64,000 nt of DNA from Amoebidium appalachense (taxonomy: Eukaryota > Ichthyosporea), in the NCBI GenBank assembly GCA_963693365.1, contig CAVNZM010000011.1:9114001-9178000 (forward strand). Direction: 5' to 3'. A program made the position numbers and the translations under genes. Shown in pieces: positions 1 to 23,762 of this stretch; position 1 is the stretch's first letter; the number at the start of each line of letters is the position of its first letter. The notes under the pieces are model-generated. The model did not search any database. It saw only the letters and a list, made by a program, of their open reading frames with translations, and was not told the origin of the DNA.

Positions 1-2548
1 GCCCCGCGGCGTTTTCGTCTTGATCGTACCCGCTTGAAATATTGGGATTAGACCCTGACCCCCACGGATCCGATTTGGTCTTCGATCCCATTTTCCGCCT
101 GAGCCACGATCCTCTCCGCTCCAATTTTGCGTCCGATTGGCTCCGTTGGATCCCATCGTCGATTATGTCGGCATCGGCGAAATTTGACCCGCGATCGGAA
201 GAAAGATCCGATGGCTTGCTGTTAGATTTCCGAATTTTCGAAATTACGCCGCTCGCCATATCCCCCACCGCCGCCGCGGCGCTGCCCGCGGCATTTCCCA
301 CCCCGGCGCCGGCTTTTGCGACACCCCCCCAGGCCCCTCCGCTCTTTGAGTCTTGCTGCGATTGCGAAGAACCCCCCCCACAAATTCCTTTCAGACCCCG
401 GCTGCCACAAATCATCATCATTTCCTCCGGCCCCGCCATAACCACCACCGCTTCCACTCACGCGCCTGTTTTCACCCCCCCACCTGCCCGAATTTTCACC
501 ACCATATGTTTCCCCTCCGTACGTTGCGTTGTCGGGAAGGTGAACAGGATCGACGGTTGGTTTACTCGTCTGTCTCTTAAACTTCCCCAATGCACCGCTA
601 ATCGTTTTTCCTACCGCGCTACCAACACCAGTATTTTCCTTTGCGGCGCTTGAATGCCCTCTCTCTCCCCACGCTCCATATTCCTCGTGAGTATTCCCCC
701 CTGTCGCGTTCTCCGAACCCCCCCACCCTGAAGACTGGGGAACTTCTTCCAAACCGCCCTTACTAGTCGACCGTTTCAGTTTCGCCAACACAACCGAACC
801 ACTCATCCCTTTGTTTCGCTCTTTCTCCTGTGTTCCTACCGCCGACCAAATATCCCTCTCGTATCCTGCCGCGGGAGAAACATTACTCCCCCCCGTTCCC
901 GACGTGTATTGATCCACAAGAGAAGGGCTCGCACCCCACGCCGAGGGGCTCGCTTCAGATTGAATATTTGGCGAGTAAGTGGAAGAAACATTCGAGCCAC
1001 CCCTGGGTGTAACGTTTGCGTGTGGGGAAGACGTGGGAGGCTGCGTTGGTGCGGGCGTAGGAACAAACGCACGCTGTTTTGGTGGCGGTTGGTCGAATGA
1101 AACAGCACCACTTACGCTCCACTCTTCCGTTTCCGTTGCGTCAATATCATCTTCCAAAAGCGACATGTCCTTTTTCTTTCCGATCCCAACCGCACCGATG
1201 CGCGAAGAAACAGCGGATGTCGCGTCTGCGACGACCGATTTGGGCGACACCTTTTGCTTGGGTTGTGGTGGGGGTTCAAACAAATTTGCGCCGCCGTAAT
1301 TTGATTGTGCGCTTTGTTCCCACGCGCGACGCTGATCGGGAGAGGAACCAATGGTGGAAGGCGATTGGTTGTTTTTGGTTGAGAGAGCGATGAAGGGGTC
1401 GGCGTTGCTGGTGGGTGCGGGTGAAAGGTTGGGCCTGTGCATATGTGGCTGGTGGGTTAGAGTGGAATTGATAGCACTGTAATTGCGTATGTAAAGATTA
1501 TGCCTACACTAGGGGTAACAAACATGGGTTAGAGTGGAATTGATAGCACTGTAATTGCGTATGTAAAGATTATGCCTACACTAGGGGTAACAAACATGGG
1601 TTAGAGTGGAATTGATAGCACTGTAATTGCGTATGTAAAGATTATGCCTACACTAGGGGTAACAAACATGGGTTAGAGTGGAATTGATAGCACTGTAATT
1701 GCGTATGTAAAGATTATGCCTACACTAGGGGTAACAAACATGGGTTAGCGTGGAATTGATAGCACTGTAGTTGCGTATGTAAAGATTATGCCTACACTAG
1801 GGGTAACAAACATGGGTTAGAGTGGAATTGATAGCACTGTAGTTGCGTATGTAAAGATTATGCCTACACTAGGGGTAACAAACATTGGGCGGGTGGGCGG
1901 GTGGGTAACCATGTTAGCAAAAACAGCAATCCAAAAAGGAAAACATTACATCCACATGCACGTGATTGCAAACAAAGAGAGCCAAAGCAAGCAAACCGGT
2001 AAAACTCCTCGAAGCGGACAGAATCACGATAGCAACGCAACCAAAAAAAAAGGTGGGGGAGGGGGGGAGGGGGGAGGGGGGGAGCAGGAAGAGTGAGAAC
2101 AAGAGGGGGGAAGAGGGGGGGGGGGGGGGGGGGGGGGGGGGGAATAATACCTTGCTTGCTGTGCCTGTCCGTGTTGCTCAAACGGATCCCACTTGGGTGT
2201 CGTGCTAGTCACAGGGGGCGTAGAACTCGACCCGAAGGATATGGGTGGTGTGGGATAGTTCTGGGAGATGGCTGGTGTTGGATAGTTTTGAGAAATCGGG
2301 GGGGTTTTAAAGTTTGAGCGACCCTCATATCTAGCCCATGCGTCGCTCGTTTCACTCCCTGCCTGGCTCCAAGGTTGAGATGTGGTGGTTGCGCCTGTAG
2401 AGTGTGTGAGGGGGGGGAAACGGTCAGAAAACAAGCGATGGATAAAAAGGGAAGGGAGAAGGAAATGCGGGGTTGGCGTTGTTTCCGCGATGGGGTAAAG
2501 AGAGCGAGAGGGGAGAGAGGAAAAGGGGGGGAGGGAGAGGGTTTTTTT

Positions 2549-2579
<31 letters not shown>

Positions 2580-2763
2580 GGGGGGGTGGGGGGGGGTGTA
2601 TGCGGTAGAGGGTTGGAAATATGGAGGAGACAACAGAGGGCAAACTACAGAACGTCACAAAAAAGACATACTCGAAATCAAACAATTTAAACGTGCAGTA
2701 TGAAGACACTTGAACAGAGCCCATCATCAGGAGGATTCCTGTACCTCCGCAAAAGCGGCGGCG

Positions 2764-2799
<36 letters not shown>

Positions 2800-3092
2800 G
2801 ATGAATGAACGGAAGATTGACAGCAAAAATAAAAAATAAAAATGAACATCAACAAAACACAACAAAAGAAAGTTGGCTAACGTACGGGCAAGAGAAACAC
2901 GGGCAGAGAAATGTAGACGCGGGGCAGGATGCATCGGTGAATAGTATGCCTCGTTGAGCGTGTGAGTGAGTGAGGGGGAGAGAGAGAGGGAGGGGGAGAG
3001 AGGGGAGAGAGAGAGGAAGGGGGAGAGAGGGGGAGGGGGGGGGGAGCGGGGGGGGGGGAGGGAGGTGGGGGAAAGGGGGAGAATGAGAGAGA

Positions 3093-3141
<49 letters not shown>

Positions 3142-3961
3142 TGTGTATGTGTGCATGTGTGTGCGAGTTTGTGTGTGTCTATGTGTGCATGTGTGTGCAT
3201 GTGTGCATGTGTGTGTGTGTGTGTGTGCGCGCGTCTGATTATGCACGTGCATATGTGTGTGCGCATGTGCGCGCGCGCGTGCATGCATCGCATGCATGCA
3301 TGCGAATGTGTGTGAGAAACAACACATCGAGATAACACAAGTACACCACCGCACCCCCTTCCCCCCTCTCCAACACACACACCACCACCACCACCTACAA
3401 CCCACCACATACCTCTCATCTGGTCAACATTCCCACCCCACCGCCACCCCACTGGATGACCCCCCCCCCCCCCCCCCTCCCCCTTCCACCATCCACACTG
3501 AACCAATAAAACCCCACTACCTGCTTGTGTGCCCGTGCATGTATGCACCTACGTGTGCAAGAGAGCCAACACACCGAAATAGCACAAACACACCACTCCA
3601 ATCCACAACACCCCCCCTCCCCCCCCCCCCCCCCCCCCCCCACACACACACCCCTTCATCATCACCACAACCACATACCTCTTATCTGCTCAACATTCCC
3701 AGCTGCCGCCACCCCACCCGACACATCCCCACCCCTTCCACCATCCACACTCGCCCAATGAGACCCGACCGTTGCCGCTTGCTGTGAGCCAACAACCCCC
3801 CCGGATCGAGCTCCAGATGCACCCCATGCAAGAGAGGGATCGTGCGAGGGTAGGTTGCCGCTGGCCGAATGTATCGGGTTGTTGGTGTTGTAGGTGTCTG
3901 TGATTGTGTGTTCGGGGGGGAGGGTGGGGGGAGGTGGGCGGGCAGGGCGGTAGGGTGTGTG

Positions 3962-4019
<58 letters not shown>

Positions 4020-4189
4020 GGGGGGAGTGCACGTGTGTTTGGGGCGGCGCCCCGGGGAGAGGGGGAGGGGGGGGGGGGCACGTGTGCTTGTGGGTGAGTG
4101 GGTCGGTTAGAATGCGTAAGAAGGACCAAGTCAGCATTCATGACGGACAGCACAACACAGAGATGGGGTTGGGTGTGGGGGTTTGAATG

Positions 4190-4223
<34 letters not shown>

Positions 4224-4818
4224 TGAATGCGTCAAAAAGTACGAAGTACACAAGAACAAACGGATAACACGATGCAGAATGCAAGCCATACATGAAGAGC
4301 ATGCATAGTAAGCAGAGCCCATCCTCAGGGGGGGCCCACGTCATCCACAGTACCCGAGTTTCGACCTATTCCCCTCGTTAACGAAACCCAACTCAGATAC
4401 TGTTTCACTTGAACATGAGTAGGTCACCCGTCTTGATCAGAGACGAGCAGGGTTGCTTAGGGGGGGGGGGGCTTCACACAAGGGGAGGGTAGAGGAGGAG
4501 CAAAATGGGGACGGGGGCCGTACAGTAATTATCTACTATCGCGTGAGAAAGGAAAAAAAAAAGCCTTGACAATGCAGATATTAACATTCGTATCGATGTG
4601 CCTGAAAAAAACTTTTACACACATCTTTCACAGCCCATTCATCCACCTTACAGAAAAACACACACAAGAACAAGATTGTGTGCAACACACACATACACAC
4701 ACTCTCGTGCTGTGCGTGCGCGCACCCACGTCCACCGATACATCCCCTCACACCCACCCTGCCATCCGCACCCGCAGACACAGACACGAGACACACAACC
4801 GCCCACGTACACGTGAGT

Positions 4819-4852
<34 letters not shown>

Positions 4853-7800
4853 GCCCCCCTCCCCCCCTGCCCACCCACCCACACAACCCCCAAAACACAA
4901 ACACACACACACAAACCCACACCATCTCTGTCATAGCCATACTCCTCCAAGTCCCCCAGCTCCTGCCTGCCCTTCTGCCCTCCTTTGCCCATTTTAGGCA
5001 ACCCCTTGGAGATAGCAGGCATAGAAAAAGAAGAGAGGGCTGACTCAATCTTTGCCTTCGATTTCGACATTTGCTTTGTCAGCTTGTTGTCCCCCCCTAC
5101 AAAAAGAGCGGGAAAACGTTAGATATGGAAGGGGATAGAAACCCATCCCCCCATCTAACCCCCTCCCTTCCTCCCCCCTCTCCTGTCTGCCCTAAGGATG
5201 GGCTACGCTTGTGAAGATTGCTCTGTGTGTGTGCTCTGCAAGTTTCGTTATGTGCTTTCTGTCGTGCATGTGTCCTGGGTACCCTGAACACATTCGGAAC
5301 CCCCCCCCCCCCCCCCCCCCTCCCGCTCCCCCCACCACACACACACAAACACACACACACACGCCTTTACCCCTCTTCTCTATCACCTGCCTATACTTCA
5401 ATCTCATCTATTCAGCATCACTTTACTCTTTGTTGCATCCACAACCACACAGAACAATATACAATAAGAGCCAAGTATCTCTAGTCTTGTACATTGCCAA
5501 CAGCCAGTTAAACCACAAGAAGCTATCTTGCCCACCTGCCCACCTCCCCCCTCCGCCCCCCCAACCCACTACCAGCACCACCACCACCACCATCTCCACC
5601 CCGTCCCAATCTCCCCCCCCCCCCCCCCCCCCCCTCCCCCTGTTTCGTCCATCCCTATATCCCTCCCTCAACCCCTCCCTAGCTCCTCTCCCCCCTCCCC
5701 CCTGTCCCTCCCTTCCCATCCTCCGTCCCCCTCTCCCAACCACCCCCCCCCCCCCCCCCCCACACACACCCTTTTCCTCTCTCTCTCCAAACCCCCCCCC
5801 TCTCCCACATCCCCTTCCCCAATTCCCTACACATAGACACACACACTCATTCTTCCTCCCTCCCTCTCTTTCCCCTTACAACACCTTCTTCAGAATGGGC
5901 CCGATCCCCCATCTTCTCCCCCCTCCCTCCCCCCTCCCCCCCGGCGGGGCCGGCCCACAATGACAAGCGCACATAACACACACACACACATACATCCAAC
6001 AAACACACACACACTCTCAAGCCACAACCCCCCCCCCCCCCCCCCCACACACACACACCACACCCCCACCTACCACGTGCACTACTTCCACCCCCCCACG
6101 TGTCATACTCCTGCGGCCCACCAGCCGACTGCCACGCCGCCTGCTGTGCCTGGCCCGGGGCATTCCATGAGCCCCCCTGCCCATCCTCATAACCCCCATA
6201 GTCGTCATCTGCTAGCACCTGCCCCTGCTTTTTCCTCCCCTGATAAAAAACAGGGGGGGAAAAAAAGAGAAAGGGGAAAGAAAAAGAGGGGGAGGGGAGG
6301 GGGCAGACGGGGGTGGGGGTGGGGGGGGGTGGGGGGGGGGAGAGGGAGGGAGAGGGTTAGATTGTGTTACAGAAAACAGAAAAACCCGTGAACGATGGAT
6401 AGTATAACGTAGTTTGCCGGGAGGCGGGGTGGGGGGTAAGGGGAGAAGGAGGGGGAAAGGGGGGGGGGGGGGGGGGGGGGGGGGGGTGGTGATGTATGCT
6501 TTAGAGGGTTAGAGATATGGAGGAGACGCCAAAGGGCAACTAATTTAGCGTTACAAAATGAAAAAGGATGGGGAGGGGGGAGAGTGGGGGGGGGGTCCCT
6601 CAAAAGTCGTGTCTTCATTCTTCCAAAGGGACAACAACATGAGGCGTGATGAGTGTCAGCTAGAATGAACACACAATTCCTTCTCTCTCCCCTCTCCCCA
6701 TCCGCCCGGCAAGAAAGAGGGGAAGGACAGGGGGGAGGGGGGGGAGGGGGGGGGGGTTGGAAGGGGGAAGGAGGGAGGGAATGCTAACCACAGGTCAAGC
6801 CACATTTATTGAGAAAGGCGGTTTCGTAGGAACAAGACTCGGGGACGATGGGTGGGAGGGGGGGGGGGGGGGGGGGAAGGGGAGAAGGGGTGGGGGGGGG
6901 GGGGGGGGGAGGGAGGGGGAAGTGACGCAGCTGTGACCTACCGATAGCATTTTGCTCCACCTATTCTTTGAATGGAAGTGGTGATGGTTGGCGTCAAAAC
7001 CCGACTGAGTCTCGGTCCAAGCGTCTATGAACTCGGGTACGGAGTCCGAACGTGCCGGAAGGCTCACTATCTCACCTGCAAACCCATGTTTATAGCTGTT
7101 AGTAATGTCATGTGATCAAAGGAGGAGGAGCATCCAAACTAAAGCAGGCCCACAGAAAAAGAAAAGGATCGACTCAGTAGGCACCAGGCTGGGGTGAACA
7201 AGTGTTGAAACAGCCGTTCGTGCCACCGTGGCCTCGAGAGCTCTCCTAAGCTAATGACCCCATTCTTCTTGTTTAACCTAACAACCCCACCCTTCCCAGA
7301 CAACTTCGCCCAAAAGCAAGGAAGAAGAAAAACCACACGGACAAGAAAATCGAATCTGTAAGTCAGAGTAAGTAGTCGAGGGCGTATACCATAAAGCACA
7401 TTCGCCTTCTCCAATCCGTTATCCCGAAGAAGACCTCGACTCTGGCCGAACTCCTACCATCCTTTCAGTCATTCCAGAGAGCTTTTTCTAGACAACTAGA
7501 TCACGTAGAGGCAGCCCCGAAATAGAGCGTGATGAAGCAAGAGACACGGCGGTGCCATAAACAATGCCTTCAGTTGATTTTTTCGCACATGGGCAGAGAA
7601 AACGGGCGGAGGTGAGGGCACTGGGATATATATGGTGGAGGTGGCCCGGTGAGAGGGGATCCCGAGAACTTCATCCAAGAACCCAGAAGGACAGCGTGTA
7701 AACAACATCAAGAGCACAAAATCAAACAAAAACTTACCAGCGCACACAGGGATAGTACTAGCGTTAGAGCCCGCCCTCCTGTGCTCCACGAGTCTTTGGG

Positions 7801-7861
7801 GCTTCGTTTTCGGCCTGTTGCTCTCACCGCCAGAACCAACCTCCAAGTCGGTGTATTGCAT
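1..7861 (-). CDS. Multi-exon WG/GW-rich low-complexity protein (3' end beyond window)
   Basis: Exons read on the minus strand: 7861-7738, 7075-6942, 6239-6074, 5096-4923, 3860-3679, 2394-2151 and 1434 to beyond position 1. The ATG is at 7861. Most junctions use GT-AG with matching phase. The 4923/3860 junction does not match (phase 1 into phase 2), so a small exon is missing or a border is wrong. The protein has no recognisable fold. It is rich in Gly, Ser, Gln and Pro and carries about nine WG/GW motifs (DTWGG, LAWGA, SAWGA, SGWGG, GAWGE, GRWGG, NLWGG, GAWGG, DPWGS), two DPF motifs (ADPF, WDPF) and a recurring basic motif (KLKRSTSK, KFKRQTSK, KIRKSNSK). The frame breaks in a G8 run at 372-379 (minus sense). 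Past it a Gly/Ser-rich frame of the same style stays open to position 1, so the frame recorded as ending at 222 is not the true C-terminus. I do not recognise the family. WG/GW repeats can bind Argonaute and DPF/DPW motifs bind AP-2; both are only suggestions. Confidence 0.7.
1454..1886. repeat. 72-bp minisatellite, six copies
   Basis: Six head-to-tail units of 72 bp start at 1454, 1526, 1598, 1670, 1742 and 1814. Each begins GGGTTAGAGTGGAATTG and ends near GGGGTAACAAACAT. Units differ by only one or two bases. The array lies in the last seen intron of the WG/GW gene and ends about 20 bp from the 3' splice site at 1435. Confidence 0.95.
2560..2765 (-). mobile_element. Family B SINE-like repeat with poly(C) end
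   Basis: Minus orientation. In sense the unit runs from a block resembling CCCCCTGATGATGGGCTCTG through a T-rich middle to TCCTCCATATTTCCAACCC and a CGCATACA-like 3' end, followed by a C tract (G on plus, about 2560-2605). A second G tract at 2767-2798 abuts its 5' end. It lies in an intron of the WG/GW gene. Confidence 0.7.
3083..3315. repeat. (GA)n followed by (TG)n/(TGCA)n microsatellite
   Basis: GA repeats run from about 3083 to 3137. They are followed by TG and TGCA repeats ending in alternating purine-pyrimidine GCGCGCG and CATGCATGCATG. Intronic; the long Ser/Leu and Cys/Val frames here are translations of the repeat. Confidence 0.9.
3303..3790 (-). repeat. Tandem duplication containing an exon of the WG/GW gene
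   Basis: Two diverged copies lie at about 3303-3525 and 3548-3790. Shared blocks include CATACCTCTCATCTGGTCAA against CATACCTCTTATCTGCTCAA and the block CCTTCCACCATCCACACT. Copy 2 holds the phase-compatible exon 3860-3679. Copy 1 keeps the same 5' splice site (GAGAG then GTATGTGG in sense) but has a C tract of about 18 at 3461-3478 inside the exon-like part, which shifts its frame. It may be a decayed or alternative exon. Confidence 0.65.
4107..4460 (-). mobile_element. Family A SINE-like repeat with poly(C) end
   Basis: In sense the copy runs from GCAACCCTGCTCGTCTCTGA at 4455 through TATCTGAGTTGG (A-box-like), GGTCGAAACTC (B-box-like) and CTGAGGATGGGCTCTGC to TTGACGCATTCAAACC. The tail is a C tract (G on plus, 4189-4220). 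A further 3' fragment of a variant copy lies at 4107-4160. Confidence 0.75.
6461..6570 (-). mobile_element. Family B repeat, 5'-truncated copy
   Basis: Only the 3' end is present: the CTCCATATCTCTAACCCTC block and the poly(C) tail (G on plus, 6461-6486). Loss of the 5' part with the 3' end retained is the usual outcome of target-primed retroposition. Confidence 0.6.
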
Positions 7862-8900
7862 CGGATTTTAGTGCTAACATGAAAAAGAGGAGTGCCTCAT
7901 TAAACGTTAAAATGAAGCACTCTTCGCTTTTATGGCTCTAGATACGTTGTTTTCTAGTTTTCCTCTCTTTGGCTTGAAAGGTGTGTGTTTTATACACTCT
8001 CTTAATTACTCCGAGGAAAAAAAAAAGGAAAAAAGTCTTTGTTTGGTCAGTGAGGGAGTTGAAGTTTTCGTTCTTGATCAAAGGCATGCGGGCTTTGGTT
8101 CTGAAGACAGATTTGATTGGCTTTCGTTTTGTTGGGAATGGATCGAATTTGTTTACATCGTGATATTTAACGAATCAAAAGCTGAGATACATTGGAACTC
8201 GAAAATGGTATAAACCAAGTCCAGCGGAGTCGAACATGTGGACAATGGGTCCTTATTCCCTATTGTAGTAAAGAAGAAGAAAAAAAAAGCATATACACAA
8301 AAACATATATTTTTGATTTTTATCTTCTTTTTCCATGCTTTTTAATTAATTGCTTTTGTTGTGCTCCTTTTACTCAAGTGGGACCACAAAGCCTTCCGAA
8401 TTTCCTAGCCAATAGCTAGCGATCATCGAAAGACTGAAGTTGCACCTGCCATATTTGGTTCAGGAATCAACTGCTCATATCATATGCATGCCTGTGCCGT
8501 GTTTTAGAAGCAAATACACATATAAATAATTAAAAAAAATAGATATTATTTTCAGAATTAAATATAAATGGAACGCTTCAGCCCTACACTCCAAAAAACT
8601 GCCTGGTTGACTCTAGTCATAAGCTACGCACAGCTGTTATAACGTTAGGCGCATTAGCCAATCACATCATCAAAATGCTCAGATATTGCATTCCTTTAAA
8701 TCACGTGCACCAAACATATTTTCGGCGCCAAAAAATATCCAACTTGAAACTTGTGGCAGTCGAAAGGGTGATTGACATGTAGCTTTTTTTGTTTTGTTTT
8801 AGTCTTTTACCTTCACGAACTTCACTCTACTATAAACTAGATTTTGCCGTTTGTGCTAAAAGGCACTCGCTTTGCCCTTGTTACATTTTAGAGGGCAAAG
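7862..8900. promoter_or_regulatory. Shared 5' region between divergent genes
   Basis: About 1.04 kb separates the two divergent ATGs (7861 minus, 8901 plus). It is clearly AT-richer than its surroundings and free of long G/C tracts. Visible elements are CCAATCA near 8657, CACGTG near 8704 and a TATAAA-like block near 8832, about 70 bp upstream of the plus-strand ATG. The role is inferred from position. Confidence 0.5.
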
Positions 8901-21712
<12,812 letters not shown>

Positions 21713-21760
21713 GCATAACCGGCATACAGCCGTGTCGTCATTTAGCTCTATTGAGCTCAC

Positions 21761-21806
<46 letters not shown>

Positions 21807-21832
21807 CCTTTTTCCCCAGAGAGGTTGGGGGG

Positions 21833-21890
<58 letters not shown>

Positions 21891-22368
21891 CTGGTCACTA
21901 TTCCGTCGAAAATGGTCTCAAATTCTATTTTTATTTTTTATTATTTTTTTCGATGGTGGAAGAAATTTGAGACAGAGGAAAAAGCTGTCGATGGGAGATT
22001 TTGCGATTGAAACGATAATTGTGACGGGGAGATTGATATGGTTGGGGTTGTATTCCGCACTTGTGTGCGTATGTGTGTTTGTGGTGCGATGGGGCGAGTG
22101 CTATCAAGACAATGTAAATTTCATAATATCTCGGTTCATATTTCAAGAATAATTTTGAGAAAGTCGTGAATATCAAAAGTTCGGGGCAGTTGGGGGTCTG
22201 GGCATGCATGTGACTTTTTGCTTTCGTATGTGGTGAAGTGTTTGTAAGCTGGGGCTTTTCACCCAAGGGGTCGTGTTGTTGTATAAGTGGAAACGGGAAC
22301 AGGTGCTAAAGAAGGAAAGATGTACCCATCAAAAGCGTTGTTGTTGTTGTTGTTTTTTTTTTGTTGTT

Positions 22369-22399
<31 letters not shown>

Positions 22400-22610
22400 G
22401 GGTTATGGGAAAAAAGCCTATTAGCTTTGTAAAGAAATTCAAATGTTTGTTGAAGGTGGATATGGATTGATTGAAGTCACGTCACCGTGTACACCAATTC
22501 AGCCGTGCGCCAACGATGCATATCTGGTGTTGGCAAGGTTCCGCGTAGCCTCCACTGTGAATAAACAACACAAAAAATGCCAAGCAGCAGAATAAAAGCG
22601 CCCGTTATTA
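21713..22610 (+). other. 3' flank of the phosphoesterase gene
   Basis: Holds T tract 21763-21806, a G tract of more than 50 (about 21834-21890), another T/G block at 22350-22402 and AATAAA-type signals at 22559 and 22590 (AATAAAC, AATAAAAG). No coding sequence is supported. Confidence 0.5.
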
Positions 22611-22975
22611 GACATGTTTTACCTTAACACATTTTGTTTCGAATATAATAAGCATATCTCTATACTTATCATATACTTTTTGATGTTGTCGATTTTACCA
22701 TCCCACTTTTTGTTTAGTATATAATAATTATATCCCAGGATCGCACGAACAGCCGACCCGACCATGGTGCGCGATCGATGCGTTCGCATCCAATCAAATT
22801 CGATCTTACCAAAAGACATACTATACTACCGTCAAATATCTTTTGGCCCTTTCATATGAACAATATTCGAAAGTATATCGATTTCGAATATCTTTTTCGT
22901 GATTTTAACAAGATTAGGCAGGTCGGCGATATACTCATTATATTCGAAACCAAATTTGTTATGGTAAAACATGTC
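22611..22975. mobile_element. MITE, 365 bp, with 40-bp terminal inverted repeats and TA flanks
   Basis: The left end GACATGTTTTACC is mirrored by GGTAAAACATGTC at the right end. Similarity continues inward about 40 bp (GTTTCGAATATAAT against ATTATATTCGAAAC). TA sits on both sides (22609-22610 and 22976-22977), as for Tc1/mariner-type insertions. There is no coding capacity, so it is non-autonomous. Confidence 0.85.
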
Positions 22976-23039
22976 TATTGTCACTCAAGAGTGTGGTTTC
23001 CCCCCGTAATATCACTCACCGGAAGATGAACAGTTATCA

Positions 23040-23475
23040 CTCACCAGAATGTATATCCCCCCTCTTTATCACGCAGCAGAATATCCCTCTATATTGACGC
23101 TCAACAATAGAATGTTCCCCTTTATTGTCGCTCAAAAGAATATCTCTCTTTATTGCCACTCAAAAGAATACCCCTCTTTATTGTCGCTTAAAAAGAATAT
23201 CCCTCTTTATTGTCGCTCAAAAAGAATACCCAAGACTTAGGATATTGTCGCTCAAAAAGAATATCCCTCTTTATTGTCGCTCAAAAAGGATATCCCTCTT
23301 TATTGTCGCTCAAAAAGAAAATCCCACTTTATTGTCGCTCAAAAAGAATATCCCTCTTTATTGTAGCTCAAAAGAACATCTCTCGTATAATTGCCGCTCA
23401 AAGGAATTTCTCTCTTTTTTATTGATACATGTAGCGGAAATATCACCCCGTTATCTATAGATATATTGCTACTCA
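23040..23475 (+). repeat. About 28-bp minisatellite upstream of the LINE
   Basis: Around a dozen units share TTATTGTCGCTCAAAAAGAA followed by TATCCCTC. Outer units are more diverged (for example ATTGCTACTCAGCCGAAATG). The repetition produces the repetitive Ser/Leu-Ile frames here. It may be part of the LINE 5' region or a local expansion. Confidence 0.85.
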
Positions 23476-23762
23476 GCCGAAATGTCACCCGGTATTTTAC
23501 TCAAGCTAGCAGCTGAGATATGTATATGTATCACCACTTTATATAATTGAATAATCACGTGCACACAGCATATTGCTACTCGTTTTTTATGCTTAGCAGA
23601 ATATATATCCTCGTTTAAATCACCCATAAGGGTTCAGCATGATTTTTCCCGCCGTGGCTATCATCCACGTGCACTGATCACGTGCACCCACCAAGCGTAT
23701 AATTCCTGTTATTGCAATCGATCAATTGACAATAATGTACGTATACACGGTTTTTCCTCGCC

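Noticed and set aside
1454-1886. Subtelomeric repeat (GGGTTAG inside the unit)
   Set aside because: GGGTTAG occurs once per 72 bp and is not tandem, so there is no telomeric array.
2209-3408. 399-codon minus-strand frame
   Set aside because: Composed of microsatellite and homopolymer translation; it starts without gene context and overlaps a real exon in another frame.
7139-7414. 91-codon minus-strand frame between exons 1 and 2 of the WG/GW gene
   Set aside because: Lies within a phase-consistent intron, and no domain is recognisable.
1-7861. Calling the WG/GW gene a GW182/TNRC6 orthologue
   Set aside because: No UBA or RRM domain and no overall similarity could be seen; only the short motifs are shared.
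23040-23475. CRISPR-like array
   Set aside because: Regular 28-bp units, but the whole unit is repeated with no unique spacers, in a eukaryotic context; it is a minisatellite.
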